The notes under the pieces: model-generated | The model's input: the letters and a program-made list of their open reading frames with translations, nothing else | The model's database searches: none | Told to the model about the DNA's origin: nothing | Program-made: the position numbers and the translations under genes | From: Trematomus loennbergii | Taxonomy: Eukaryota; Chordata; Actinopteri; Perciformes; Nototheniidae | NCBI GenBank assembly: GCA_012861695.1 | Contig: JAAOOA010000060.1 | Coordinates: 492,001 to 556,000 of the forward strand | Length of the DNA stretch: 64,000 bases | Reading direction: 5' to 3' | Part shown: positions 23,896 to 36,470 of the stretch, piece after piece | Layout of the letters: each line of letters starts with the position of its first letter | How positions within the stretch are numbered: the stretch's first letter is position 1

Positions 23896-25094
23896 AAATG
23901 TAAAAAAAGAATAGTGGGCGGGGGGAAAAAATGGTTTGCTTGTCTTTTATGTAGCCCGTTTTGTCAAAGAAAGATACTTCTGGAAATTGAAAACAAAAAA
24001 AGGTTATGTCTGACATTACAGTTCCTTGTTGCAGTGAAATGTCCTCAGTATGAACAAAGAGTTGGAGGCTATCTAGCTCGCTGGTGTCTTGACGGCAGAA
24101 TAAGACTGAATATTAATGAATATAAATAAGTCATCTGCATACGACTTTGCTCTGAACTGAAGATGTCCTGATGTCATTACCTTACTGTGTGAAAGCACCA
24201 TTGCAGTCTTGTCACATGACATAGTCCTGAAACATGTTTGTGGTAAAGCTCGAGTTTTTTTCTCTCAGCGTAATCCCTCCACTGCAGGAGCCACAGTTTG
24301 ACCCCCGACACAGCCAGCCAGTGTCTCTCTGTCAAATGTCAAATCAAGCCACTGCCTCTCTGCAGTCGGCCATTTTTGGGTCACAGAGGCAGACCCCCCC
24401 CCCCCCTGTTCTGCTGCTCTTCTTTGGTCCAGTGTTATTACACGGCCTCCCCTCACGCTGCAGGTGGTCCATTGTGTCCTGATCACTGAATGAAGTTCGG
24501 AGCATTGACCCCCCATGGCCTTTAAATGTTCCCCTGTCCAACCCTATCCCATGCCATCTTGTCTCCCAATAGGCAGCCGTTTGGAATAAATAGAGAAGAA
24601 GCTGCCGGAGTCACTGTCATTTACAATAATGCTCGTTTCATTCTGCTATATTGCCAAGGTACTCATGGCAAGACAATTTAAATGTAAGTGTCAGTGTGGA
24701 CATGAGTAGGATTAATGTCTTGCTGTTTTCTGCAGTTTATTTTCCTTCTATTTATTTAATCCAAAAATGTTGTTTTTGTGTTGGCTATATATAAAAACAT
24801 GGCGTGTATCATGTATCTTTATCTAGTAGTATCTACACAGGCGCTTAATAGCTTTGGGGACAGGGTTCTTTTTACCTAGTATATTAAATATGATATGTTT
24901 GCCTTCCTACCTAAAGTCTCAGATCTCTGCAAAGCTAAAACATGCTCGGACGTTTTCAAATCTTAGCACACAGCTCCGGCACATGTCAAGGTCAGATGTA
25001 AAGCTGCTCTGTGCTACAATAGAAATAAATGTTAATTTCACTTTTATATTTCCTGTTATTTTCCCATCAATTAATTCCTTGCAATTGATTCTTG
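23896..25094. other. no recognised gene or repeat family
   Basis: Contains A-rich runs just after the LINE tail, a C-run at 24395-24406 and ordinary AT-rich DNA. The overlapping short frames at 24234-24541 look like chance frames. Confidence 0.4.
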
Positions 25095-26617
25095 TTTAGT
25101 GGAATGCTGATACAGCGTTCCAACTATCTGTTATGCTACGCACAAAATTCTTTATTATTCCGCCGGGTTATTTTGCACCTCTTCTTCTCCCACATTCCAC
25201 ATCGCAGAAACTCCGTTCAAACATTAAAACGTTCAGCTCGGTCGGGAATCAATGGCTATTACTTTTCTTATTCATAACTTTCATAATTCCAGAGATATAT
25301 CCCATAATTCATCACATTTTTAACATGGAAGTCAATGGAGAAACTCTTCAGACTTGAACAATCTTCATGCGACTTCAACTGCTAACTGTTCATTCATACT
25401 TTCACTCAGAAACCTCATTCCAACTTTAACATGTTACACATCTTTCTGACATTATTCGTGTAACACAACTTTTAAATCTGATTCTTACTTTTAGAGATAT
25501 TAAACATTGTTCAAACCTTGGTAAAGAGGCCTTCTTCAGATTTTAGAGTGCGTGATGTCACAGCTAGAGTGGAGGACAGATTTAATTTTGAAAAAAAAAC
25601 ATGGAAACCTTTGATCTCTGGACACGTCGTTAGCTCAACTATAAACACCTGTGTCATGGAACACGATGATGTCATAACTCCAACTGCCATGCTCAGAGCA
25701 GCAGACTCAGATAATGGTTAACGGTCCAGCCCTCAACAGCTCTACGTCAATTATGGGGTGTCATCATATGCCGTTTCCATGGAAACGCATCCCTCACCAT
25801 AAAACACGATGTCGCTGTAACTCCAATGGACACGGTCCGGTCGTCCCACAATCTTCACCTGTATATCACCTCTTCATGCCTCAACAGCTCTACGTCAAAT
25901 CTGACGTCTCACCATATGACGTTTCCATGGAAATGCATCCCTCTCCATAAAACACGATGTTGTCGTAATGCCTATGAAAAGGGTCAAACAGCACCGCACT
26001 TCAGATAATGGTTAACGGTCCAGCCCTCAACAGCTCTACGTCAATTATGAGGTTTCATCATATGCCGTTTCCATGGAAACGCATCCCTCGCCATAAAAGA
26101 CGATGTCGCTATAACTCCTATGAAAATGTTCAAAAAGTGCTCAAACTTCACATGTGTGCTAACAGTCCAGCCGTGAAGACATCTCCGGGACAGTTTTGAG
26201 ATTTCTTCAAATGCCGTTGCCATGGCAACACAATGCTCGCTATGAAACACGGTTTCCTCATAACTTCAGTTAAAATACTCCAAACTGCCCAAAACTTCAC
26301 AGGTTTGGTAACGATGCAGCCATCAACGCATCTAAGCGTATTATGGGATGTCATCAAATGCCGTTGGCATGGCGACAGATCATTCACCATCAAGTTAGTT
26401 CAAAAGTTTGCAGTTCAAATATTCTGTTGCTTTTCTAAGCCTTATTACTTTCTTTTCTTCTCTCATCACACATTCAAGCCCCCAGTGTTCATGTATCATT
26501 TCAATCTAAATTCTTCACTTTCTTCTTACACATTACATTTCAGCATAGCAGTTTAGCGTCAGCTTTTCAGCATAAAGCATTCCCACTAGCAATTTCTTCA
26601 GGAATTGCATTCTCTAG
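25095..26617. mobile_element. Helentron/Helitron2-like non-autonomous element, copy H1
   Basis: The element starts TTTAGTGGAATGCTGATACA, with a terminal hairpin GGAATGCTG-ATA-CAGCGTTCC (one mismatch). It ends GGAATTGCATTCTCTAG. The inverted partner of the start (GCATTCCCACTA) lies about 30 bp inside the right end, making an asymmetric terminal repeat. Asymmetric TIRs, T-T insertion and a hairpin near one end are described for Helentrons (Helitron2) and their non-autonomous derivatives. The interior holds a tandem array (25720-26400). There is no Rep/helicase frame. It is joined head to tail to copy H2 at 26617/26618. Confidence 0.6.
25720..26400. repeat. about 147-bp tandem monomers, each with an X-box-like palindrome
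   Basis: A degenerate monomer (CAACAGCTCTACGTCAATTA, then the palindrome, then GCATCCCTCGCCAT and ACGATGTCGC) repeats about five times. The palindromes start at 25773, 25921, 26067, 26216 and 26363, a spacing of 148, 146, 149 and 147 bp. The best are GTTTCCATGGAAAC (25773, 26067) and GTTGCCATGGCAAC (26216), both perfect 14-bp palindromes. The last is the optimal symmetric RFX-family X-box. Internal tandem repeats of this size are common in Helentron-derived elements. Confidence 0.8.
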
Positions 26618-27358
<741 letters not shown>

Positions 27359-28011
27359 TTATAGGTTGCTATTCTTTGTACAGTTTTAACCTCATTGTGA
27401 TTATGTATTAGCTTATCTAAGTCCTCATTGTTTGCATTTTGTTTATAACCCCAGTCACTTCACAGGAAATTTACTTTGCAGCATTATTAATACATTAATT
27501 GGTTTACAATATAAATCAATACAATGTAAGTCAAATATATGAAATATGTATATACAAAAAGCTAGTGTTATAACAAGCAAAAGCAGACGTCTAATGGGCA
27601 ACACTGCTGCAACCTTTATCAACTTTGCAAACGTACAAATAAGTCATAACAGAAATACATGTTCATCCCTTGCAGCTGCTATCATCTGAAGAACAAGAGA
27701 AAACATTCTTTAAGACGGACACTTTGAACCTGACATTTCAAAGCGCATTGATGCAAAAAAAGACTTGCTCCTGTCTCCCTTAAAAACATAATTTTGTCAC
27801 ATGAAGTCAAGACTCCTTTGGAAGTAAGACTCCCCACAGGTTGAGTAGAAACGTTGGCATGAATAGTGCCTGTTACCTGTTGACTGTCAGTCCTCTGGCC
27901 TTTGTCCTCCAAAATAAATATTTAATCCTAAGTAAAGTAAAATACAATCCTCATGAGAGCAAGGGGGCAGACTCAAGTGTTGGACAAAACTATTTATTAA
28001 TCCAATCCGAA
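27359..28011. other. unassigned DNA
   Basis: AT-rich; nothing recognised on either strand. Confidence 0.4.
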
Positions 28012-28015
28012 TTAA

Positions 28016-28215
28016 AGAGGCCCTATTTGTGGTGTTTATTTTCCTGTATTGTGTTTATAGTTTTTTGTGCATGTAAATGGTCAGTAAATCCCTGTGAAAG
28101 CATTACATCACTGATGGAAAACTTGTTCGTTAGATTCAGGCATAAAAGATACTTGGTTCTGAGTCTTTACTTGATAATGATTTTCATGTTGGTCTGTTTT
28201 GGGTATGATTTCTGG
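28016..28215 (+). mobile_element. left part of a TTAA-type MITE
   Basis: TTAA (28012-28015) is followed by AGAGGCCCTATTTGTGG, the left terminus of a widespread fish MITE. The right-hand terminus of the same type is found at 55150-55164. No right end follows here, so this is a truncated copy. Confidence 0.45.
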
Positions 28216-28553
28216 GTATTCTGAACATGCTTTTTTGCAATCAGAGAATAATAACTACATTAATAATGGAGATAATGAGGTAATCCAAGGTCAAATATTA
28301 GCAGTCCTGAATTCAACAGATTAAACCAAGAGGTATCTTCAAAGAAAAAAGACAAACGTTTCAGAATTGAAAATAAAGCACATTTCTGAAAGATATTTGT
28401 ATATCCTGACACAAAATTGAGTTAAGAATCCATCATATTTCATACCTGTTGTAGATGTATCATTGTGTATATTGCTGGTAGGTTAATAGAGTAAAAAGTA
28501 AGGTGAGTATTAGTATATTGATGTAGTAAATGTAGACACCAAGCTGAAGACTG

Positions 28554-28688
28554 ATGGATGAAGAAGAGGAGGAAGGGGAGATGGATGAAGAAGAGGAGGA
28601 AGGGGAGATGGATGAAGAAGAGGAGGAAGGAGCGATGGATGAAGAAGAGGAGGAAGGAGCGATGGATGAAGAAGAAGAGGAAGGGGAG
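28554..28688. repeat. 27-bp minisatellite, five copies
   Basis: A purine-rich 27-bp unit (ATGGATGAAGAAGAGG plus GGAAGGGGAG or a close variant) occurs at 28554, 28581, 28608, 28635 and 28662, with only a few substitutions. In the plus frame from 28554 it encodes a MDEEEEEGE repeat ending at a stop near 28713, with a stop just upstream. I see no splice or gene context to call it coding. Confidence 0.93.
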
Positions 28689-31008
28689 ATGCTGGGATGG
28701 ACTGAGAGATGAGAGGTCAGGAGATCCCATCCTCCCTCAGTAAAGAGAGTGTGTTCACTTTGCTCCGTGTGTGTGTGTGGTTCTGAGACCACCTGTGAGC
28801 ACAGACTGGGGCTGTGTTGGCGGAGGTTGTTTTGGGGTGGGTGTGTTCACAGACGCCCCCCCACCGGCACAGAAGGAGCTGAAGCTGGCTCTGTGCTGGT
28901 TGATAAGCAGCAGCAACACGGCTTCCAACAGGGAAGTTGTGTTTCCAAAATAAAAACTCAGTCCTAATTTGTTTGTGCTGTGTGTGGACCCTCAGTTCAG
29001 GATCAGCAGGGACCCTCACATCCCTCCACACCGGGCTCCGATCCATGCCCAGACTGGACTTTTATTAAGATTCTTATAAAAGCAGTGTGCCATTAAACAA
29101 ATGTATTGTCTTACAATGTCATTCTGTTTCCTATACTGCAATGATAATATTCCTGAATTATAACAGAGACTTGTTTTTCCCATGGTTCACACACTATAAT
29201 TGTCATGATGAAAGGAAGCTATTTGCTAAGGTGTTAGTGATCCTATATGATTATCTCACCGGAAAACAAGGGAAAAGGTGAAAATGAGTGTGAGTCATGA
29301 CTTAAAGTGAACTGGTGTACTGTGCATGTCACACTGAAGAGCTCCTGTGATTACTTAGGCAGGAACATACAGAACCCGGCAGGTATCCAGGGTAACATTT
29401 TTAGTAATTTCACTTCATGAATCATTCACTTATATCATTTTTTACAACGTCTTTTTCCCCCTAACATTTGTTATATCATTGCAAGACTTGATTTGCTCCC
29501 TTTAATTACATAAATGATGGCTTTAATTGGATTTATTCCCTGATAGCAGGCTGTTAGTGAAGACCTGAAGTGTTTGGGTGTGTGTTTGTGCACACATCAG
29601 ATCGGCTGAAAGGGCAAATAAAGACTCAAAGTCACACTTTACTCATCATCCATTGTGCCCTAAAGTTGAACTAATTTACGTTAAAGATGTTGCTAATGAC
29701 ACAGTAGCAAACAATATTTTCCCTAAAAATCCCTTCTGACTGTGTTCAAATTATAAAGTCACTTCTGTTATTAAGATCTCTTTGTGACATCACTTCCCCG
29801 AGCCCTAAGAAAAAAATTACATTTTCTTTCTCATGACATTATACCCAGGACACATTTTGAGTCATTAACTCTCAATGTGATTCTCTAACCAAATGATTTT
29901 TGTGAGCCTGTTCACCGTTTTGAAATATTTATGAGACAATGTGGAATAACAAATCAACCTTTCGTCACTGCGAGGACTCAAAATACTTGCATATGTTGTG
30001 GCTTCATTTACTTTCAGTCCCAATGACTTGTGTACATTTGGCAAACAGTTTCTTGAAGAGAGAATGTTACTTATAATTGATATTTTTTTCACTCAGAAAC
30101 ATGTCCATCTTCACAGAGCATTTGCTCTTGCAGTCATTCTCATCTTTCAAAATATTGAAGTTACATGTTTCAAGTACAGGTAACCCGTGCTGTTGAATCT
30201 GTTTCTCAGACAACCCTCCGTCCTCTTATTGAATCAGGGTCATAACCCTCCCATGCTATTCCAGACACTGCCTGAGGCCTTTAACTGGTTGGGTGGCTCA
30301 TATCGAATCGAATCCCCCCACTGAGTCTCCTCCTCCCAGGCCTTTAGGAAAGAGTCCTTAACCCTGAAATGAGTCAGCATTTTATCACTTCTGGTTCCAC
30401 AAACAACCTTGTGTTGAAGTCAAAGAACATTTGAAGAGACAAGGTTGTGTGTTTGAGTTTTTGGTTTAATCCAGAAATAGCGGGGTGGTTAGTGGTTAAT
30501 ACAAGTGCTGGCAAGTGTCTATAAAACTACTTAACATTGTCTCGCAGAACATTAGCTGATTTTAACTGTGGTGACGTGAGGTCATGTGACGTGATGTAGG
30601 TTGTTTATAGCCTCACGATAACTTCTTCTTCTGCCGATTGTGTTTACGCTTTACCTTTTGTAAAAGTGTTAATATAGGAAGATTATCCTGCTGAACAAGT
30701 ATCATAAACGTGAGTCTGCCGACCAAGCTTTTTTTTTGCAATATTCCAAAATCCATAGACAAATAATAATACGCTGAAAAACAGGCCTTTATTATTATGA
30801 ATTGAGAGTCAAACTTAATGCTGATCTTTCTTGGAGAAGACACACTTTAAAATGTAATGTGAGTATTGTCACAATACATATTTATGGCCTTAATGCAAAT
30901 ATTTTAAATACTGTTACTGTGTTATGTAATATTGCATGCCCTGTCCTCAGTATACTGCCATATTTGAGCTGAAAAACACAGGGTCTCATCATGTGCCATA
31001 AATAGCCT
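28689..31008. other. no recognised gene or repeat
   Basis: The first 350 bp are more GC-rich (28740-29060) but their translations match nothing I know. The remainder is ordinary AT-rich DNA with short chance frames. Confidence 0.4.
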
Positions 31009-33811
31009 GTCCTCCTCCAAAAAACGACCAAATAGGTTGATTGTTCAGCAGCTTATTACGACCTATTGTCACGTTTTAAAATGTATCACCTCTAGTGGTC
31101 GTGTAAGAAACAACCATTTGCGGCATATGGGCTGATGCTCCCGTTAATTGCAAACGCTCGGGACGGTTGTATATTCACAAATAACCCTCTCTGGAAAATC
31201 CTAAATTGTAGAATAGTTTGGCCATTAAAATGCTTTTTGATTAGATTTCTAGCGAGAAGTGTATATTGTACTTTTAGAATCCAGGTCAGTCCAGTGGATG
31301 TGTAGGATCTATAGTTTGATAGATATTACGAAGATGATTTGAGGTCTCGCCAGGAGAACGTGTACATACTACGTCTTTCCCCTATTCATTTCTATTGACG
31401 GCAGCGTCCATGTAAAGTTGGCGTCAACCCTCACGGGGTGAAAACAGTATTTCCGGTCTCGAAGTTTTCATAATAAAACCGGAAGTATTCCCCTCACTGT
31501 CAAATGATTTTACAGTGATATCTGCCGTTTTCTACTCATCCACTAAAAACATCAGTTGATCCTTGTTAATTACACAACATTGATTGGTTTAAATTGTGTA
31601 CAATGCTTTTGTGTTTTTAACCTTCGATTCTGAGAAACAAATAGTTTTTTCGAAGTTTAGGATGGCCGAAGACAATACACTACCCATAATCCTCAGCTAT
31701 CGTTTGGGACTACAACATCCACTTTGCTTAACAAACCCTGTGATTAGTCCTCAAACTCTGTGATTGGATGTTGGAGTGGCAGTGCGCCAAGGTTACACCG
31801 AGCGTCAAACAGCTCTTTGAAATGGAATGAAACCATGGCAGACTATCCAAAACTGGACTCGAACGGGTCCAGCCCCACCCCCCAGAACTACACATGCTGG
31901 CTAATTGTGTTTCGCAACATGTTCTATGGCACGTCTCTACTGGGAATTGTAGTTCTAAAAGACGTTTTCGTATTTCCCATAATTAGAAGTTGCCCGTATT
32001 AAACTGTGTACATCCTTGGAGGTTTAGGGGATGGGAAACACATTGGTGTTATCAAATTTAAAACATATAATTAATAAATGGGGGAAAATTGCTTGTGTCC
32101 ATAATGGGCAGCATTAACCTGTTAAGCCCTGAGCCTGTTTTTCAGGTCTCAGGCTCGAAAATGACATTCCCAGAACAAATGACCATATATTCCCTTCTAA
32201 AAGGGTTAAATTAATAATCTTTTTTCTCAAAGTAATGATAAACCTGTGAGTTGGATGTAGAAAAGTCAGAACAATATAGATGTTTTTTAATTTAAAGAAA
32301 ATTCAGATTTTACATAGTAAAAAACTGTAAATTATAGTGTCCGTCCAAAAATAACTTTTTTACTTATAGTGAAAACTACCCTTGGATGATGGTAAGGTAG
32401 ACTAAAAGCTTTAGGAATCCAAAGTACAACATATAATAAGTACCCTGTATCAAGATTGATGCAAAACAAGTGACATTTGACGTTTTTAGAGAGGTTTAGC
32501 CAAAAACACTCCACATCTGAGGTGATTTGGGTGGAAATGTTTTTTTTTCAATATCTCTGGCCCCCCTTTGTCGATTTTGATGGTTGACACCTCTTTCTGA
32601 CCGTTAGAGCCAATAGAATCGAAGGGGAGTCCCGCACACACACTCATTGTGAAACAAAAAGGTGGGGGCTTTGCGCATGTCATTTTGCATTAGAGTGAAA
32701 CTATCTCTAGCTCTGACATCTAGAAACGGAAAAGCAGTCTCAATGCTCATGGATGATCAGAAATCATTTCAAAGGGACACAGACACATTGGATTAACCTA
32801 TGGATTAACTTTTATCGTTTTAATGCCATTGAAGACCACTTTGGAGAGACTACAGAGCCAAGGTAAGCTTGTTAGCATTTTTAGCTACCTAGCGCCAAAT
32901 GTTTTGATGTCTGTTTTTGCTTATAACGTCGCAATTTCGTATAATTCAGTGATAATGAGTCGATTCTGTGTCACCTCACGATGTGAAACGATGTCATGGA
33001 TGTGGAGAAAAGATAAATAATAAGGTTTTGTGAGTGATTTTCGGTGCAGTAATCTGTTAGCATTTTTCGCTCGTTGCTAATTCAGAGGCTCAGTGTTAGC
33101 ATTGTGGGTTTTCTTTTAAAAAAAAAAAAAAAATGATCAGTTAGATGAGTTTCTTCCCGTTACATGGATATAAAACATTCATAGTTTATTAAATGAACAT
33201 GCCCTCAGACACTGTTTCCTGCAAGATGTTGCGGCAGTGCCCCGGTACCGGGGTCTCTCGGGCTTAACAGGTTAATATATACCCACATGACAGCTAAGGT
33301 CAGAATAGCTTTATTTAATAACTGGTCTTATGTCTGTGACCCCTCCTGTTGTCAATTGATAAGCCTGAAACATGCACTTGTCAAGGTTCAGAGGCAAATT
33401 TAGACACATGTGCTTTACATGGACGCTGCCGTCAATAGAAATGAATAGGGGGAAAGACGTAGTATATACACGTTCTCCTGGCGAGACCTCAAATAATCTT
33501 GGTAATATCTATCAAACTATAGATCCTACACATCCACTGGACGTGGATTCTAAAAGTACAATATACACTTCTCGCTAGAAATCTAATCAAAAAGCATTTT
33601 AATGGCCAAACTATCCTACAATTTAGAGTTTTCCAGAGAGGGTTATTTGTGAATAAACGACCCACCGGAGTGTTTGCAGTCAACGGGAGCACTAGAGGTC
33701 GAACACTTTAAAACGTGATTATAGGTCGTAATAAGCGCTTGAACAATCGACCTATTTGGTCGTAATAAGCACTGGAACAATCGACCTATTTGGTCGTATC
33801 AGTTGGAGGAC
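31009..33811. mobile_element. inverted-repeat element A2, carrying piggyBac-like copy pB2
   Basis: Arms of about 400 bp (31009-31418 against 33412-33811) are inverse copies. They begin GTCCTCCTCC and end GTTGGAGGAC, each next to an ACGACCAAATAGG stretch. The right arm carries a tandem duplication of about 40 bp around 33733-33796. Next to the left arm, 31460-31800 matches A1 and A3 (GATTTTACAGTGATATCTGC on). The minus-strand ZNF143-like word ACTACAATTCCCA lies at 31941-31953. Element pB2 fills 32118-33271. No TSD is evident and there is no transposase. Confidence 0.7.
32118..33271 (+). mobile_element. piggyBac-like copy pB2
   Basis: The CCTGTTAAGCCC...GGGCTTAACAGG ends are flanked by TTAA (32114-32117, 33272-33275). 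It is very similar to pB1, including the A-run and the GGTACC palindrome, but has extra bases at 32620-32690 that pB1 lacks. It inserted into A2 and so is younger than A2. Confidence 0.88.
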
Positions 33812-34115
33812 TTGTTGGTCATAAAATACCTCTTATCACTGTAACAACAATATCTAGCTCAGCTGCGCTGCCAAAGTTAAAATAATCACTTTACCTTTAA
33901 ATGACAGGCTGTCAGAATATGATTCTGACAGTATGGAATTTCCTGTTACATTGTGTTCGTACTAGCTTTTGCTTAGTGTATTTGCTTAGTGTCAACCGAG
34001 TGATTAAAACGCCCAAATGTTTGATGTTGTGTGTAAAGACAATATGCATATGCAGACATTTAAAAAGTGGCAATGATGTAGAACCCTCATCAGCATGTTG
34101 TGTTAATTTACTGCA
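33812..34115. other. unassigned spacer
   Basis: AT-rich DNA between A2 and a small MITE; nothing recognised. Confidence 0.4.
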
Positions 34116-34268
34116 CTGAAAAAACTGAAATGTTTCTTTTTTTTGGCAATAACATTAAGTTTAAACAAATATTAGGTTCAACTTAATAAAGTAAACAAAA
34201 TACAGTAATGTGATATTTGTTGACATAATGCATTTAATTAAAGTCAACGCTTCAGTTTTTCAGTGTCT
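34116..34268. mobile_element. short MITE with CACTGAAAAA ends
   Basis: It begins CACTGAAAAAACTGAAATG and ends AGTCAACGCTTCAG plus TTTTTCAGTG, an inverted pair. The copy at 36182-36403 is related and longer. It is AT-rich with no coding. The TSD is not clear. Confidence 0.7.
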
Positions 34269-34906
34269 CTGCAATGCCTGTGTTCAGAATCCTAGTCAGA
34301 ACACACCTCTGAATATATATATTATGTGTTAATGACTAATCAGTTTACGTTTCACAATATTATCTGCAAATGCAACAATGTTTACATTCCAAAAGTGATC
34401 ATTTAAACAAAAGAAAGGTTAAGTCTGTGATAAATGATAGATAGCTTGACATTTGCATGTAGAAATATACCAATAAACAATCCTCAGCAAAAAGAGATTT
34501 TGTTTGTTTACATCCACTGTTTTGCAAAATTGTTGCAAGCAATCTAGTTTTTCCATCAAAGAAGTGCTGAGTGACTCACAATAATTATTTTCTGACTCAA
34601 TGTGCATCACATGCACATCACACACAGACTCTCAAACACTTTAAAACACTACAAAGCTCATCGACAACATTCAATTAAATTAAATTATGAAGTGGAAAGT
34701 AGTGTGCTCTTGTTTTAATGGAAACACATTCATAACACCTTACAAACCCTTGTGAAGGTCATGTGTGGTGCATCCATTAGTATTAATTATCGCCACCAGC
34801 ATCCTTTATAACGCTGAGGGGGAACGTCATGTTACAGTGATGTGGTTATGGTTATGTGACAGCTCGGGCACTAATTAGTAAATATGTTATTTAAAGTGCT
34901 GCTTGC
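34269..34906. other. unassigned AT-rich DNA
   Basis: Nothing supported between the MITE and pB3. Confidence 0.4.
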
Positions 34907-34910
34907 TTAA

Positions 34911-36059
34911 CCTGTTTAGCTCTGAGCCTGTTTTTCAGGTCTCAGGCTCGAAAATGACATTCCCAGAACAAATGACCATATCTTCCCTTCTAAAAGGGTT
35001 AAATTAATAATCTTTTTTCTCAAAGTAATGATAAACCTGTGAGTTGGATGTAGAAAAGTCAGAATCAATATAGATGTTTTTTATTTTAAAGAAGATTCAG
35101 ATTTTACATAGTAAAAAACTGTAAATTATAGTGTCCGTCCAAAGATTCTTTTTTACTTATAGTGAAAACTACCCTTGGATGATGGTAAGGTAGACTAAAA
35201 GCTTTAGGAATCCAAAGTACAACATATAATAAGTACCCTGTATCAAGATTGATGCAAAACAAGTGACATTTGACCTTTTTAGAGAGGTTAAGCCAAAACC
35301 ACTCCACCTCTGAGGTGATTTGGGTGAAAATGTTTTTTTTCTTCATATCTCTGGCCCCCCTTGGTCGATTTTGATGGTTGACACCTCTTTCTGACCGTTA
35401 GAGCCAATATAATCGAAGGGGGTGCCCCCACACACACTCGTTGTGAAAACAAACGGGCTTCGCGCATGCAGGTTTGCACCAGAGTGAAGCGATCTCTCGC
35501 TCTGACATCTAGAAACAAAAAAGCAGTTTTATTGCTTATGGATTATCAGAAATCATTTCAAAGAGGACACAGATACATTGGATTAACCTATGGATTAACT
35601 GCAGCATCGTTTTTTTATCGTTTTAATGCCATTGAAGACCAGTTTTGACCACGGTAAGCCATGTTAGCGTTTGTAGCTACCTAGCGCCACATGTTTTGAT
35701 TTATAGCGTCGCAAATGTTTATCACTGAGTATTGAGGTGGGCACCCCCAGATTCTGTGTCTCCAGGTGATGGTAATCGATGGGTTGGCTGTGCAACTAGG
35801 ATAAGTAATAAGGGAGTTATGAGTGAGTTTAGGTGCAGTAATAGGTTAGCATTTTTTCGCTCGTGGCTAATTCAGAGGCTGAGTGTTAGCATTGTGGTTT
35901 TTTTTGGGAAAAAAATTAAAAAGATCAGTTAGCTGAGTTTCTTCCCGTTACATGGATATAAAACATTCATAGTTTATTAAATATTAAGATTCCTTAGACG
36001 TTGTTTCCTGCAAATTACGCGTTTATCCGCCCGGTACCGGGGGGGCGGTGCGTAACAGG
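34911..36059 (+). mobile_element. piggyBac-like copy pB3
   Basis: It starts CCTGTTTAGCTC, ends GTGCGTAACAGG, and is flanked by TTAA (34907-34910, 36060-36063). Its left half is close to pB1/pB2. Its right third (with GCCCGGTACCGGGGGG) matches pB5 rather than pB1/pB2, suggesting recombination between subfamilies. The end TIRs differ slightly from each other. Confidence 0.85.
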
Positions 36060-36181
36060 TTAATGACATTATTCATTATTAATAATTGTTCAAGTGCACG
36101 CTAATAACTTGTTGATACTTTTACTGCAGTTTGGCATGTTGTTATTGTTTTTACTAACAAACAAAGTAACTAACTATCTAC

Positions 36182-36403
36182 ACTGGAGAAACTGAAATGT
36201 TGACTTTCATTAAATGTATTATGTCAACAGATTTCACATTACTGTATGAGGTTAGTTGAAACATTACTATGAAGTTTAAATTCAAATTATTGGGTTCAAC
36301 TTAATATATAATATATTATTGCTTTCAACTATCCTAATACAGATATGTGCCATTTGTTGACATATTACATTTCCTTAAAGTCAACTTTTTCAGTTTTTTA
36401 GTG
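36182..36403. mobile_element. second copy of the CACTG-ended MITE
   Basis: It starts CACTGGAGAAACTGAAATG and ends AGTCAACTTTTTCAG plus TTTTTTAGTG. It shares the interior (GGGTTCAACTTAATA, TTTGTTGACATA) with the copy at 34116. It lies 120 bp to the right of pB3, while the other copy is 640 bp to the left of it. Confidence 0.72.
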
Positions 36404-36409
36404 TGGCAA

Positions 36410-36470
36410 ACTAAGGGACTGACAAACTAAATAACTAACCAATTAACTAACTAACTAATGAACTAACTAA
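36410..36470. repeat. degenerate (AACT)n simple repeat
   Basis: Repeats of AACTAACT-type words with interruptions. Confidence 0.8.

Noticed and set aside
24234..24541. Four overlapping open frames on both strands
   Set aside because: Overlapping frames with no motif are typical of chance in GC-richer DNA.
28717..29046. 109-codon minus-strand frame in a GC-richer stretch, possibly a host exon
   Set aside because: No family resemblance, no convincing splice sites, and several overlapping frames in the same stretch.
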